Shown here piece after piece: positions 47,935-58,850 of a stretch of DNA of 64,000 nt. A program made the translations under genes and the position numbers. The stretch's first letter is position 1, and each line of letters starts with the position of its first letter. The notes below the pieces were generated by a model. The model was not told the origin of the DNA, did no database searches, and saw only the letters and a program-made list of their open reading frames with translations. This DNA comes from Chytriomyces cf. hyalinus JEL632 (Eukaryota; Chytridiomycota; Chytridiomycetes; Chytridiales; Chytriomycetaceae): assembly GCA_025435555.1 (NCBI GenBank), contig JAIWWG010000002.1:744001-808000 (forward strand), read 5' to 3'.

Positions 47935-48895
47935 ATCAACTGCCACTTGCAAAGTTGAAATCACTCTCCACTCTCCTGGTAAGTTCCTGTGTACACAACT
48001 TGATTGGTTTCAGCTTTGCATGGCATGATCTGAGGACATTCTTTGCAAGATTCATTGCTAAGTGAAGCTATCACAACTGTTCCTCTGCTGCTATTGGAAC
48101 TCTATCAAAAACCTGGATAACATTCACAGATGGCAGTTTGTTGATTGCATTTGCTTGCTGCGGTACTAGCAACCTGGGAATTTCATTTGCCCACAGCCTC
48201 CAATTGACAATATCGCCTGTGAATGCTGAGCCATATTATTCACGCAACTGGGCTGCTATGTCAATATGGAGTGGCTTGGTAGGAGCGCCACCACAATCTA
48301 CTGATGTTGGCTGCAGAACTGCCCTGTCATACTGCTGGAACATAGCTGTTGTTCAAATGGCATCACCATGCTTCAAGATCAACATTGTTATTGGTGTGGC
48401 ACAGTTTCTCATATCCCAGTTGGTGAGCATCTGGTTGGTCATTGTGACAAAAGATGCCTTTGTCCTAAAGCAATATTTTTGACTGCTCATTTCGATCTGA
48501 ATTGCTGATATTGAAGCAGTATGGACTGGCATTTTCATCAATGATTGCATGCCACATTAAACTATAGTGTAAGTTTTTGGGTCACCACAGTCTCATCACA
48601 ACATGTTGATTGCATTGACTCACCTGTTATGAAACTTGTTCCAGATATCTGTCTGGGCTGTGTCCACATTCAAGTACTGCACATAAGCCAACTTACCTCC
48701 AACATCTAACAAGAGGAGGGGGGTGAGGCTGCGAACATCAGACTCATGGGCATGGCTCTCAGCTTCTTGTGCAGGGTGGGCCTGAGCTTGTTGAATATGA
48801 AAATGGTCGCTGTCATTGTCGACAAGCGTAAAGTCAAAGGCAAATTGGTTGGTTGGATCACCCTTTCCAGCCCAGCAACCCACAGCACACCCCAT
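47935..48895 (-). pseudogene. unidentified decayed gene
   Basis: The upstream part (48895-48625) reads QFAFDFTLVDNDSDHFHIQQ and LAYVQYLNVDTAQTDIWNKF, then meets a GTGAGT donor. A second part reads NWDMRNCATPITMLILKHGD, TGA (48353-48355), then TTAMFQQYDRAVLQPTSVDC, IAAQLREYYGSAFTGDIVNW, RLWANEIPRLLV. After tandem stops near 48073 it continues to RRVESDFNFASGS at 47935. The frame is consistent over 500 bases apart from stops, so it was a real protein. The family is unknown to me. It overlaps the truncated 5' side of the Copia element. Confidence 0.4.
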
Positions 48896-48976
48896 GCATA
48901 CCCATTCTGCCAGCTGTATCGTGAGAACCGATGTTTTTATCTGCTTCGGGCACGAATGCTCAAATAATTCCTTCAG

Positions 48977-49852
48977 ATGCCAAACACAAAATCATCGCAT
49001 GCAGCCAAAAAAATGACGTCACGAACGGCCTCCATCCAACGCAAAACCAACGAAACCGACATCTCGCTCACACTACGCCTCCCATCGGTGGAGAGTTACA
49101 CCTCAGGAGCCGTGGCTGCGGCTGAAATCGACATCAGCACTGGAATCGGTTTCTTGGATCATGTGAGACAGAAACCTGTACGGGACGATGCCCCCAAGCA
49201 ACCCCGTTTAACTTGTAAACTCTGTTGCTTGGTAGATGCTTCATGCACTTGCGAAGCATGCGCACTGGAGCCTCACGCTAAAGTGCACTGGGGACTTGCA
49301 TGTAGATGACCATCACAGTGCTGGTACACAAACAGCAACTATTGAGACTTTGAACGAGACATTAACCAACGATTTCTTATCCTGCTCGATCGATGAAATG
49401 TTCGCTTGTCTGAATCGAAAATCCATCAGAGGACGTCGCGATTGCATTGGGACAAGCCTTTAAAGCTGCGCTTGGGGAGCCACGCGGAATTAAACGATTT
49501 GGTTACGCTTATGCTCCGCTGGATGAGGTACGCACTGCGGTTGCTGCATTTTCCATGAACCTTTGCGGAGGCAACGTTCCGGCCCTTGATCGAAACTCAC
49601 CATGAATGCCCAATTTTTTTGTTTTGTTGTTCCATAAACCTGCGAATCGCAACGACACGCAGGCTCTCTCTCGATGCGTCGTGGACATCTCCGGTCGACC
49701 GCACGCCTCCATTGATCTCGGCTTGAAGCGCGAAATGATTGGCTCCTTGTCCTGCGAAATGATTCCACACATTTTCGAATCGTTCGCAACGAGCGCATGT
49801 ATCACCATGCACGTTGATGTGTTAAAAGGTTTCAATGACCACCACAGGTGAG

Positions 49853-49886
<34 letters not shown>

Positions 49887-50056
49887 AGTCGCGGGTCTGC
49901 AACTTTGAAATTATTGGATAAATGCTCAATCGCGGAAAATACCAAACTTTTAGGTCCGAGTCCGCCTTCAAAGCAGCTGCAGTTGCCCTGCGTGAAGCAA
50001 TCACGCCTACTGGTGGCAACGAAGTCCCATCCACAAAGGGAACGCTGAATGTTTGA
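48977..50056 (+). CDS. HIS3: imidazoleglycerol-phosphate dehydratase (histidine biosynthesis)
   Basis: Five exons (48977-49162, 49236-49323, 49430-49527, 49663-49847, 49954-50056) give 219 residues, the usual length. The enzyme converts imidazole glycerol phosphate to imidazole acetol phosphate. Metal-binding and active-site motifs are complete: [68 protein letters not shown] and [20 protein letters not shown]. The start at 48977 could instead be 49010. The last intron has 31 consecutive T. It is the first normal gene after the transposon island, whose boundary lies about 80 bases upstream of the start. Confidence 0.97.
49855..49885. repeat. poly-T tract, 31 bases, in the HIS3 last intron
   Basis: An uninterrupted run of 31 T beginning seven bases into the intron. 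Homopolymers of this length are prone to length change and to assembly error. Confidence 0.9.
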
Positions 50057-50441
50057 TGCATTCTTAGTTTAAAAACCCTTTTTTTTTTTATTCAGCTCTG
50101 TGCTTTGCTAGAGTTTTCAGGGAGTGATGGGGTTCGGGGGAGGATAATAAAAACAGTAAACAAAAACAACAGGATAGGACGGGTGGGATGAAAGACAAAT
50201 GAAGAAAATAAAAAGCCAGGCTGTACATGATTCATGCCAGGACAAGAGTGGCAGGTTTTTGCACAATGCGCGTATGCATCAAAAAAATGTATGGAGACGA
50301 GATCTGAAACGGAACGAGAAGCGGACTGAAACGGATAAACACAAGTGCGACTTTTGAGTGACTGATGATTGAAATATTTGAATGACGGGGGTGGGTGGTT
50401 TTGAGTCGTTGAGGACTGCAAGTGAAATAGAGCGACGCGTC
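50057..50441. other. convergent 3' region HIS3 / GNAT gene
   Basis: These 385 bases lie between convergent stop codons and include A-rich sequence with AATAAA-like signals (for example 50145-50210). No gene is seen. Confidence 0.55.
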
Positions 50442-51182
50442 TCACGCCGTCCACAGCTCCAAGAAACCGTCCCGCTCAATCTCCCAGATGGTCCAGGCAT
50501 CTTTCGGCGTGCCATCACGCTTCAAGCTCGGTGTTACGAAACCAGACGCATAAAATCCGAGTCGTTCCAAAACACGTTCGGCATCATCCTTGACAGGGTT
50601 ACTCGCAGCCACCAAGGACTGGATTTTGGATGGAAGATCGAACGACGCCTCAACGGAAGATGGATGTGGTTTGAATACATGCAGCAGGATTGCTTTGACA
50701 GCTTCAGTAGAGTATCCAAGACCACAGAATTCTTTGTCCAGAAATGAAGCGAGAACACGACAATCAGGTGCCAAAGACTCTGCGACGCTGAACGAGTCCT
50801 CCAAATAAAAGTCTGCATCATCCACATCCCCCACAGCAGGTAAAGCAGACGGCACGCTGCCAGTGGGCGAGATGGTCAAAGGTACCGGCACCGATGTTCG
50901 CGGCAGAGAAAGTTCAACGACACCAATAAAGTTGAATGTGGACGTGTTTTGCTGAGTCGGTGCCAGCATCAGAACCCATAGGAGCCCTGTGCCAGCTGGG
51001 TTCACTCGTCCGCTTCGTCCTGCAAAGCGAACTAGCCACGTCCGAGCAGCTGCAATAAGCTCTGACTGTTTGGAGAAGGTCAAGTCGCTGCTGTCAGTCG
51101 TATTGTCGACGGGAACGAGACGAAGGCGGGGCGTGGCCAGCACGCGGGAACCGGCCTTGTCGGTACTGTTTGTAGTCATCAT
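50442..51182 (-). CDS. GNAT-family N-acetyltransferase (RimJ/RimL-like)
   Basis: A single exon of 246 residues. It begins with the typical strand of this group, VLATPRLRLVPVDN, and has NFIGVVELSLP in the second strand. The acetyl-CoA-binding/helix region follows as KEFCGLGYSTEAVKAILLHV (pattern G-x-G-Y-x-x-E). Then comes AASNPVKDDAERVLERLGFY, the usual ...N-x-x-S-x-x-x-L-x-x-x-G-F ending, and a Trp-rich tail. Residues about 95-130 form a Ser/Pro-rich insert longer than usual. The start used is ATG at 51182; the frame is open up to 51296 with another ATG. The substrate is unknown. Confidence 0.82.
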   Translation of the reverse strand: MMTTNSTDKAGSRVLATPRLRLVPVDNTTDSSDLTFSKQSELIAAARTWLVRFAGRSGRVNPAGTGLLWVLMLAPTQQNTSTFNFIGVVELSLPRTSVPVPLTISPTGSVPSALPAVGDVDDADFYLEDSFSVAESLAPDCRVLASFLDKEFCGLGYSTEAVKAILLHVFKPHPSSVEASFDLPSKIQSLVAASNPVKDDAERVLERLGFYASGFVTPSLKRDGTPKDAWTIWEIERDGFLELWTA

Positions 51183-51876
51183 TCGAGATAGGTTTGTATT
51201 TCGGGGTTGGGTAGGTAGGTATAGATTGGGTGTGTGCTTGGTCAATGATTCGAAGGAGAAAAAAGAAATACAAATTTCCAATTGGATATGATGCAATTTT
51301 CAGTGGGCGTGCAATCACCCACATCACCAATGTAACATGAGCGCGACTGTATCCTTGAAGCTATAAATGCACCTTGATGGACGGGTTAATGTCGTAACGC
51401 AACGCGCTGAAGCTGCACTTGTCTCTATGGCGCTGCGGTACTCGAATCAAAAGAGTGACAACCCTGCTTTGACTGATTCGGCATGCTTGCATTTCTTCTT
51501 CTTTCTGTTCTATCTTCTTTTGTTTATCTTCTTTCTTTTATCCATTCTCTTTCTCTCTTCTCCTTCTTCCCCTCTCCTTCACACACACACACACACTCTC
51601 AATGTGGGTGCAGTAAATGACTGCTGTACTGCTCGTCATTACAAACTCCACGCGTGTCGTTCCACAAAACAAAATGCCATTTTCGTTCACATCTTCATCC
51701 TCACACGTGACAGCGACACCATTTGGTGGCTGGACCGGTTGGTGGCTGAACCATTGAGTGGGGGAACGATTTTGTGGCGGCAAAGGTTTGATTCGCTTAT
51801 TTACTTTTTACGCCGCACAAAATATTTACGCTTGGTAAAACATAAATTCATAAATATTTTAAATCCAGAAATTAAA
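51183..51876. other. intergenic region with CT-rich and CA microsatellite sequence
   Basis: These 694 bases lie between the divergent GNAT and Pelota genes. They contain a pyrimidine-rich tract (about 51490-51580) and a CA repeat (51581-51596), then AT-rich leader sequence before Pelota. A 216-codon open frame across it is composed of this repeat and is not considered a gene. Confidence 0.55.
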
Positions 51877-53655
51877 ATGAAGCTGGTGCGCAAGAACATT
51901 CACAGCAAGGACGGGTCGGGGTCCGTGACACTGGTTGCCGAAGAGCAAGAAGACATGTGGCACGCGTACAACCTGGTCCTGGCAGGAGACTCGCTGAAGG
52001 GGTCCACCATCCGGTAAATCGCCTCAACGTTCATTCCAGACTGTGTTTCGCATTCTGAGCGGCTCGCACAACAATACAACCGGCGCAACTTCAGCCGTGT
52101 AGTCACAGAGTCCGCGACTGGCTCCACGGACAAATCATCGGTGCGAATCACGCTTACAATCCAAGTCGAAACTGTCGAATTCGACACGCAGGCGTGCATG
52201 CTCCGGGTCAATGGAAGAAACGTTCAAGAAAACAAGTTTGTGAAGGTAGGGTGACTGCATTTATTGGAAGCGGCGCAGATAATATTTCGAGTTAATGTGT
52301 GTTTGTTGTTCAGATGGGCGGCTATCATACTCTGGATCTCGAAATGCATAAACCATTCACAATTTCAAAAGAGTGCTGGGACATGATTGCGCTGGACCGA
52401 ATTCAGCAAGCGTGTGACGTAGCAGCTCGCGCTGACATTGCTGGCATTTTGCTGGTAGAAACGCTTCCTCATTCAAACCTCGCGAACCTATCGTCTCATC
52501 TTGTGTTCTCGCGATGCAGGAAGAAGGCTTGGCAACACTTTGTCTCGTAACATCCAGCATGACGCTTGTTCGCGGCCGTGTCGAAGTCAATGTTCCTCGA
52601 AAACGAAAAGGGAGTTCAGGCCATGAAAAGGGCATGAAAAGATTCTTTGAACAGTGCTATCAAGCGATTCTTAAATCGGTCGATTTCAACGTCGTCAAAG
52701 TCTTGATAGTCGCAAGTCCGGGCTTTTACAAGGTGCGATATTCCTCGCCAGTCATTTTTCAGTCGGCCATTCTCACACAATCAGATCGAATACCATTCAG
52801 GAGCAATTGTTTGATCACATGAAACAAACCGCAGTTCAAACAGACAACAAAGAATTTCTCCAATTTCTCCCAAAAATTCTCCTCATCCACTGCTCATCGG
52901 GTCAAAAACACGCGTTGGGCGAAGCACTGGCCGACGAAGGTGTCCAATCACGGCTCGAAGACACCAAATTTGCGACTGAAGTTCGTGCGCTTGCAAAGTT
53001 TTTCGAAATGTTGGCACGGGATCCAGACCGCGCGTTTTACGGGTTCAGGTGCGGGGGCGATCTTCTTCTTTTTTTTTGGCTCCCAATCGTCGTTTCTCAA
53101 AATGATATTTCAACGCTCAGACATGTTCAAATGGCAGCTGAGAAGGGTGGTGTCAACACTCTCCTACTTTCAGATGACTTGTTCAGGTTTATAACCATCT
53201 TCCAAGTTAGTTAACACTCACATACTAAAAGCATCGGCTACACTTTATTCAGAGCAAATAATGTCTCCATCCGCCGCCAATACATTGCACTCGTGGAAAA
53301 CGTGAAATCACTTGGCGGAACCGTCATGATTTTCTCATCCTTACATACATCTGGGGAACAGCTAAAGAACTTGACGGGTGTGGCTGCAATTTTGAATTTC
53401 CCACTTCCAGAGTAAGCATAAGTTTCTTGCCTATTCAAGAGAGGAAAAAAATCGAGACCCAAATGACTGACACACTTGCTTTCCTCACACCATTCCCGCC
53501 AATCCCGAAAAATCAACAGTCTTGAAGATGAAGCAGAAATGGTCGAAGAAGAAGAGAAACGACGAGTCGCCGCACTATTAGAGCATCCGTTGGATATCTT
53601 GGACGCGATGCCTGAGGGTGGAAATCGGAGACTGCATCACGAGAATGACGACTAA
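51877..53655 (+). CDS. PELO: Pelota / Dom34 ribosome-rescue factor
   Basis: Eight exons (51877-52013, 52095-52245, 52314-52454, 52520-52732, 52801-53048, 53121-53186, 53253-53411, 53520-53655) give 416 residues. With Hbs1 it splits stalled ribosomes in no-go and non-stop decay. The eRF1-like three-domain order is complete. The N-domain starts MKLVRKNIHSKDGSGSVTL and includes VTTESATGS-type sequence (here VVTESATGS) and YHTLDLEM. The middle domain has VEVNVPRKRKG in place of GGQ, and SPGFYKEQLFDH. The C-domain has DPDRAFYGF, LLLSDDLFR, FSSLHTSGEQL, and LTGVAAILNFPLP. A longer acidic/basic tail replaces the usual short one. The start agrees with the family. Confidence 0.97.
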
Positions 53656-53930
53656 TAAAACAAAATATCATCCAAGGGGAATATACATTGGTCCTTTAAA
53701 TCTCAGTTTACTGAAGTGTTGTGTACTGCAACAAAAAAAGAAAACAGGAAAAAAGTTCGCCGAAAAGAAAAGATGGATGGTAATAACAATAATAAAAGCC
53801 GTGTAGTTAAAATAATAATACTGACATCTCCTTCAGCAAATACCCCGACAGCAAATGTGCTCGATCGAGACTTGCGAGGAATCCCAGCTGCCGATAAAAC
53901 GTACTCATGTAAATATACTCATGTGCCAAA

Positions 53931-56114
53931 TTACTCCACCTTCTCTGCAGCTCGCATGGCAATGTTCAAGGCTTCTTGCATGCCTTCCATGCCACTAAAC
54001 TCGACAGCACTAGCACCATCATCTTCCCCATAGTCCAAAAGACTCTCAGCGTAACTCCTCCGTTTTCTCACTGCAAGTTCTCTTTCTGAAAGCCCGTTTT
54101 TCAAGGAAATCATGTCCCCGAGTTGATCCACATCACCGCTAGCCTTCTCATCATTTTCACCCGTTTCCGGGGTATCCTTTTCAAACGCCTTCACACTGAC
54201 CGCTTCCAAATCCCGTAAAGCTCCTTCCGCAGCCTTGACAACTTCTACAGCACTGGTAAGTACCGTTCCTTCCGCATCCACGTCCGCAGAACTGCTGTTT
54301 CTCACATGACTTCCCAACACACCCTTCATCTGCGCACTCAATGTGTCAATTCGTTGCAGCGATAAAAGCAACCTTTCTCCAAGCCATTTATCTCGACATC
54401 CCCTGGCAACAGGCTGCCAGCTTTTTGCAATCCCTTTTCCTAGAAAAATGATTTCTCGCGCAGAGTTGAGGTAACTCGATTTGTGGTGGCTTCTAAGGAG
54501 TTGCTGTTGTTGTTGCTGTTGCTGCTGTTCATTTGATGAGCTGTTTGAATAGCGGGACGGGTGATGGAGGAGCGCGGCGTGGTGGGTTTGCATGTCCGAA
54601 AGCCGCGTGGTGAGCAGGTGGTGGAGAAGAGTGAGGTTGGTCATGTCGATTGGTTTCCGGGCACGACGGCGGTGAGCAGCGGTGGCTACGGTGGAGAATC
54701 GGGAAGGTGGGTGTAGATGATTTGACAGCGGTTCAAAGTTGGACGCGGCACCAAAGATGCTGGGTGCGATCGAAGTCATGCCGTCTGAGCCGTGAAAGTC
54801 GTAGGAGATGAGAGAAGCTCCATCGTCGTCCTGGTCGACAGCCGAGTTGAAATTTTTTGAGTTGTTTGATTCGATGTACTTGTCAAGAGGCGTTTGAGCA
54901 TCTGTTGGGGAAAGCTGATTTTTGACAGAATCGTTCGAATCAACGGGAGACACGGTTTCTGTTTCAAACGCAATTTCAAGTTTTGCAGGGCGATTTTCCG
55001 TCACCATCTGGACTGGCGTTGCGCTGGCTGCCATTTCTTCCACGACATCAGCGGATCCTTCCATGACTTCCTCTTCTATGAACTGAATTTCGACAACTGG
55101 ATCAGCCGTTTTCGCTTCGGTGTTCTCAGAAGGCGCTTCTTCGACAACAGAATCAACCTGTTCAGCAGGTGCTTCTTCGACAACAGGATCAAAACCTTTC
55201 AACTCGACATCCTCAGCATATGTTTCTTCTTCCACGGCAACATCAACATTTTTAACGGCCGAATCCTCAATTGATGTTTCTTCGATGACAGGTGTATCTT
55301 CAACAGGCACCGCCTGGTTGTCTTCACCACAAACCGTGTCATCCCCATCCGCAACCGCCAATTCCTCCATAGTCAATTCCTCATCAACTACTTCCTCCAT
55401 CACATCATCATCAGCATGAATGCTTCCAATTGGAGCAGTGTCTGAGTAATCTGGATCATCATCCAGCCTGAGATCGGATACGGAAGGGACCTTGAACACA
55501 AACGAAGATCGATTTCGTGGCACGGGAACAGGCAGAGACGTGCGATGGATCGCTGGGGGTGACTGACGTACGGGCACACTCGTTGTGGCAGCTGTAGGAA
55601 TGCGCGAGGGCACAGGAAGCGATAAACGACTTGCAGCGTTTCGATCTTTTGAAGGGGTCGTTGGAGGGGTTGCTGTCCCTGAGGTTTGAGGGTTCGACAA
55701 GTTCTGCGGTCTCGATTGAATCGATGGAGTCCGCTTCAACGGCAGTCGGAGTCCAGTTGCGGTTCGGTTGCGTGGCGGCGGTGAGGGAACAATGAACGGA
55801 GCAGGACCGTTCTCTTGCTGCTGCAGTTGGTTGTTGTTGCGAGCGTTTGAATGGAATGCGCAGTATGGATCCATGGGAGTGAATGCAAATCCGGGCTTGT
55901 TGCTAGTTCGCACGGGCTGTGCAGTAGAAGTGGGTCAGAGGGAGGAAAGTACCACATGGGAGGGAGAGGGACGCACCACTCCAACGGTCTGCCACTCACG
56001 CGCATGCAGCTTGTTCGACTCTGAGTTGCCAAGCGCAGGTGTGATGCCCAGACGTGCCTGGCATGCGGGACATCCCTGCTTTGGGTGGTGCACAGGGATG
56101 TGCAGCGGTTTCAT
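53931..56114 (-). CDS. unidentified 707-residue acidic protein
   Basis: Two exons (56114-55977, 55916-53931). The N-terminus has a CPAC pair (HHPKQGCPACQARLG). Residues 60-180 are Ser/Thr/Pro-rich and basic. Residues 190-350 are highly acidic with imperfect repeats of VVEEAP and DPVVE. A Q9 run precedes a helical region: SYLNSAREIIFLGKGIAKSW and DKWLGERLLLSLQRIDTLSA. That helical region looks like the conserved functional part. I do not recognise the family. The intron (60 nt) joins VGV to PVRTSNK in phase. Domain layout (disordered, acidic, then helical) would suit a cytoskeletal or regulatory adaptor, but that is speculation. Start 56114; another in-frame ATG at 56165 would overlap the neighbouring gene. 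Confidence 0.75.
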
Positions 56115-56125
56115 TTTCGTTGTCT

Positions 56126-58850
56126 CTAAATACTGTTTACGGGAAATGTGATTATGTAATCCCATGGGTTTGATTGCCTTCTCATTTCTTCCAACTTGAC
56201 CACCTTCTCTCGCTCCTCCGCAAGCATATCCATCCGTAGCCTCATATCATTAAAATCATTAAAGTCGTTCAGGATTCTGTGGAAATCCAGATACGTGAGT
56301 CGGTACATCAGACTTGGCAACACAGCTTGCACCGTTGCCGTACGCAGCGTTTTGGTAATAAGTCCGACCTCTATTCATAAGTGCGCGTAAGAACGCGCTG
56401 ATAATGTTTCTGTCACAGTTTACCTCCAAAGTAGGCACCAGCTCCCAAAGTCACTGCATGCCGCTCATTCACATACACCTCCGCCTTTCCAGTCAAGATA
56501 AAATACATGTCGGATCCAGAGTCGCCTTGTTTGGTGACAAAATCGACTGGAATGAAATTGATGGAGCGCAGCGCAGCCGCGATCCGGCCCATGAACAGCT
56601 TGTCGCGTCCATCGCCAGCAGCTCTTTTGAGAAACGGTACATTCACGATCAATTTTCGCGTATTTTGCAGCAGAATTTCCTGTGTCTCCATTCATTCAAT
56701 GCCGGTTTTGACGGTGACGTACAAAAATAACGGGCGTCACCGCTTTCAGTGAGTCATTCAAATCCGACAGCAACGCATTTTCTTCAAAATATTTTCCTCG
56801 GTAGCGTGTTTCATAGTATGTAAGAAGGCGTATCTCGGTGTCTTTACTCAAGTCCTTGCTGCGGATGTAATCGCGCAGCTCTCCCACTTTTTGATCAAAG
56901 AGCCGGCCAGAAGGGTTCATTTCCATAACGGCAGAAGAAATGGCGCCAAGGAAGATGGCGTACTAGAACGCCAGTGCAATTAGCAGCGACATTTTTTAAA
57001 CAGATACAACAATAAACTCGTTCCACAACAGCTGCCAGAATGATAGACAGCAATGAAGCCAATTGCTCAGTTGCCGTCCATGGGCTATCAGAAAGCAAAG
57101 GTTTTTTGGTACAATTCGGGACATGAATCAATAAAAACTCACTTGAACGAGGTTGGGAACATGTTTCCAACAGCCTACATTTTGAACCAAAATTCAGCGC
57201 TCATTTTTTTTTTCCGCCGGGTTCAGGAGGAGGCCACTGCACCTTATAATATGTCCAAACATACGTCTCAAAAAGTGTCGCGGTGTGGGCCAGCGGCCAC
57301 ATCGAATCCCATCCAACAAAACCCGATACGTGACCCATCCAAAAAATTGTGCAAGAATTACAGTGAATAAACCAAAAGATTCCACAAGTAAGAGGGAGGG
57401 TTCTTGAAACGGAGGTTCCAGCTGCATTATCCAAACGCCATGCCGCATACGTCATTGTTGGACAATGAAAAAAATGCCGCCACAGCTTGAAACAGCGTAT
57501 CAACGCAATAAACAGGGCAAATTGGCAGTGCATTTCGCTTTTGAAGAATATGGCGAATGGAATCTGAGAAGGGGAGGTCAACATGCAACTTTGGCGAAAG
57601 ATGAGGACACTACGTACCACCGTCAGTATATTGATAATAAAACTCTTTCTCATCCAATGACTTAACCACAGGGGCAACGTTGGTCGAGCCTTTTCATATT
57701 CAGTGAGGTCGAGGCTGTGATCACCGCTCACCAGTTGCGGAGTTATGAGTGACACAACTGAATCGCACAGGAAAATTACAGATATTGTGGTTGCCAGTAT
57801 GTTGATGTCGAATATGTGATACGTAGGGTTGTAGGCGGTAACGAATGGAATGAGCCACATCAGAGCAGACATGACCACTAGCATTCGGTGTAACAGTCTG
57901 GGAAAATAAATCTTAAAAAAGTAGCAGGATGCGTTCTTACCTCCCAAAGAAAGATCCCAAATGTTGGAAAACAAGGATCTGGGATGAATGCCGTTGACGT
58001 AAAAGACTGGGGTACTTTTCCCGAACGCGGCCAAAGATTCAACAGTAACGCGTCTTCCTTTGTAATCATAGGCTGGAAATAGAAAAAAAGAACGCGAGAA
58101 AGCTTGGGACATGGATTCTGGGATCTTCCATCTTGTGCGATGGACTTCTGGACTGAATGCCCGAGGTGACGAGCGAAAATTGAGTCACTTTCTTCATCGA
58201 ATCTTCTGGATCTATCTTCGGCGTGCTCAGAGCAGGAGTTTGAAACGAGGAGTTTGACACTCGTTTTCTGGATAGGGAACGACGGAAGGAAGACTGGCGC
58301 CGAAGATCGGATTCGGGAGTGGAAAGTAACGAGTTCGTGACTGCGATAGAGTCTCCGAAGGAGTCTGCGACAGAATCCTGTGACGCGTTCGCATCCAGCG
58401 ATGAAACGTTTGAGTTGATGAATCTTTGCACGATGAGGTCGTTGAATTGAATCGCGACAGAAATGGGATGAAATAGATTCGGCGATGACGTGTGGGACCC
58501 TGTGGAATTTCTGAGAGATTGTTGCCCAATGAAATTTTTGTTCATTGGTTTGGGGACATTTGCGAATAGGACTCGAGAGGCGATTGTATCGATTCTTGGC
58601 CAGCCAGGTTTTGGGTTAATTTTTTAGCTATTTGAGGCTCTGCAAGGCGATCAAGCGATGTACACGCAATGGACTGGTTTGTAGAGGCGAAAGAGTTAAG
58701 GGACGAGTTTCCTTCAGTAACAATGGAAAGCTGAGGTTTCACGCCACCGCCCAGCGCGTTTACAAAGAGATGCTTTGGCAGTTCAGGAACTTGAAATTTT
58801 TGGTAAGCTTGCGCCAAAGACAGACCGAATTCTGCTGTATTAGTTTGCAT
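56126..58850 (-). CDS. cyclic-nucleotide-binding-domain (HCN/CNG-type) cation channel with atypical pore
   Basis: Well-supported exons are 58072-57618, 57563-57243, 57174-57143, 57084-57018, 56962-56741, 56679-56424 and 56370-56126. They encode VNGIHPRSLFSNIWDL, S1 (MLVVMSALMWLIPFVTAYN), further membrane spans, and the pore region ETYVWTYYKAVGNMFPTSF. The C-linker (YYETRYRGKYFEENALLSDL) and the cyclic-nucleotide-binding domain (SDMYFILTGKAEVYV, YFGEVGLI) follow. The aligned pore lacks the GYG/GFG filter. The cytosolic N-terminus (about 58850-58100) is Ser-rich. Its exon links are unresolved: the frame change near 58590 fits a 47-nt intron, and the junction before 58072 is uncertain. The start at 58850 is the first ATG of the open frame. 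Confidence 0.75.

Larger units (their letters stand above)
43423..47964 (-). mobile_element. Ty1/Copia retrotransposon, degenerate
   Basis: On the minus strand from 47964 down, the Copia order is seen. The protease region (IYLDSRAN, Asp-Ser-Gly changed to Asp-Ser-Arg) runs into a TGA at 47662-47664. Next come the GAG-pre-integrase zinc region (HRAFGHFHFK ... CEDCATGKIT), integrase remnants with frame breaks near 46.6 kb (VERYYRIHKGNAI), and a Copia C-terminal integrase/RT linker (46388-45285). Reverse transcriptase follows (IDTAYLNSDL, ILHLIKSLYGLHQAGRQW), with YVND where YVDD is expected, then RNase H (AVMWYSKKQPVVALSSTEAK). A stop also follows QVEGVD at 45285. Gag upstream and both long terminal repeats were not found. 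The element is inactive. Confidence 0.85.

Noticed and set aside
42900-48900. Copia long terminal repeats
   Set aside because: I compared sequence flanking the protease/gag side and the RNase H side and found no convincing long direct repeat. A self-alignment of 41-49 kb would be decisive.
51367-52017. Long plus-strand open frame running into the Pelota gene
   Set aside because: Its upstream part is CT-rich and CA microsatellite DNA. The Pelota family start at 51877 is in the same frame and clearly right.
57465-57665. Plus-strand open frame inside the channel gene
   Set aside because: Antisense shadow of membrane-span exons; no protein features.
57878-58069. Alternative frame (ITKEDALLLNLWPRSGK) for the exon before channel span S1
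   Set aside because: The other frame contains VNGIHPRSLFSNIWDL, the conserved HCN/CNG pre-S1 pattern, so it was preferred.
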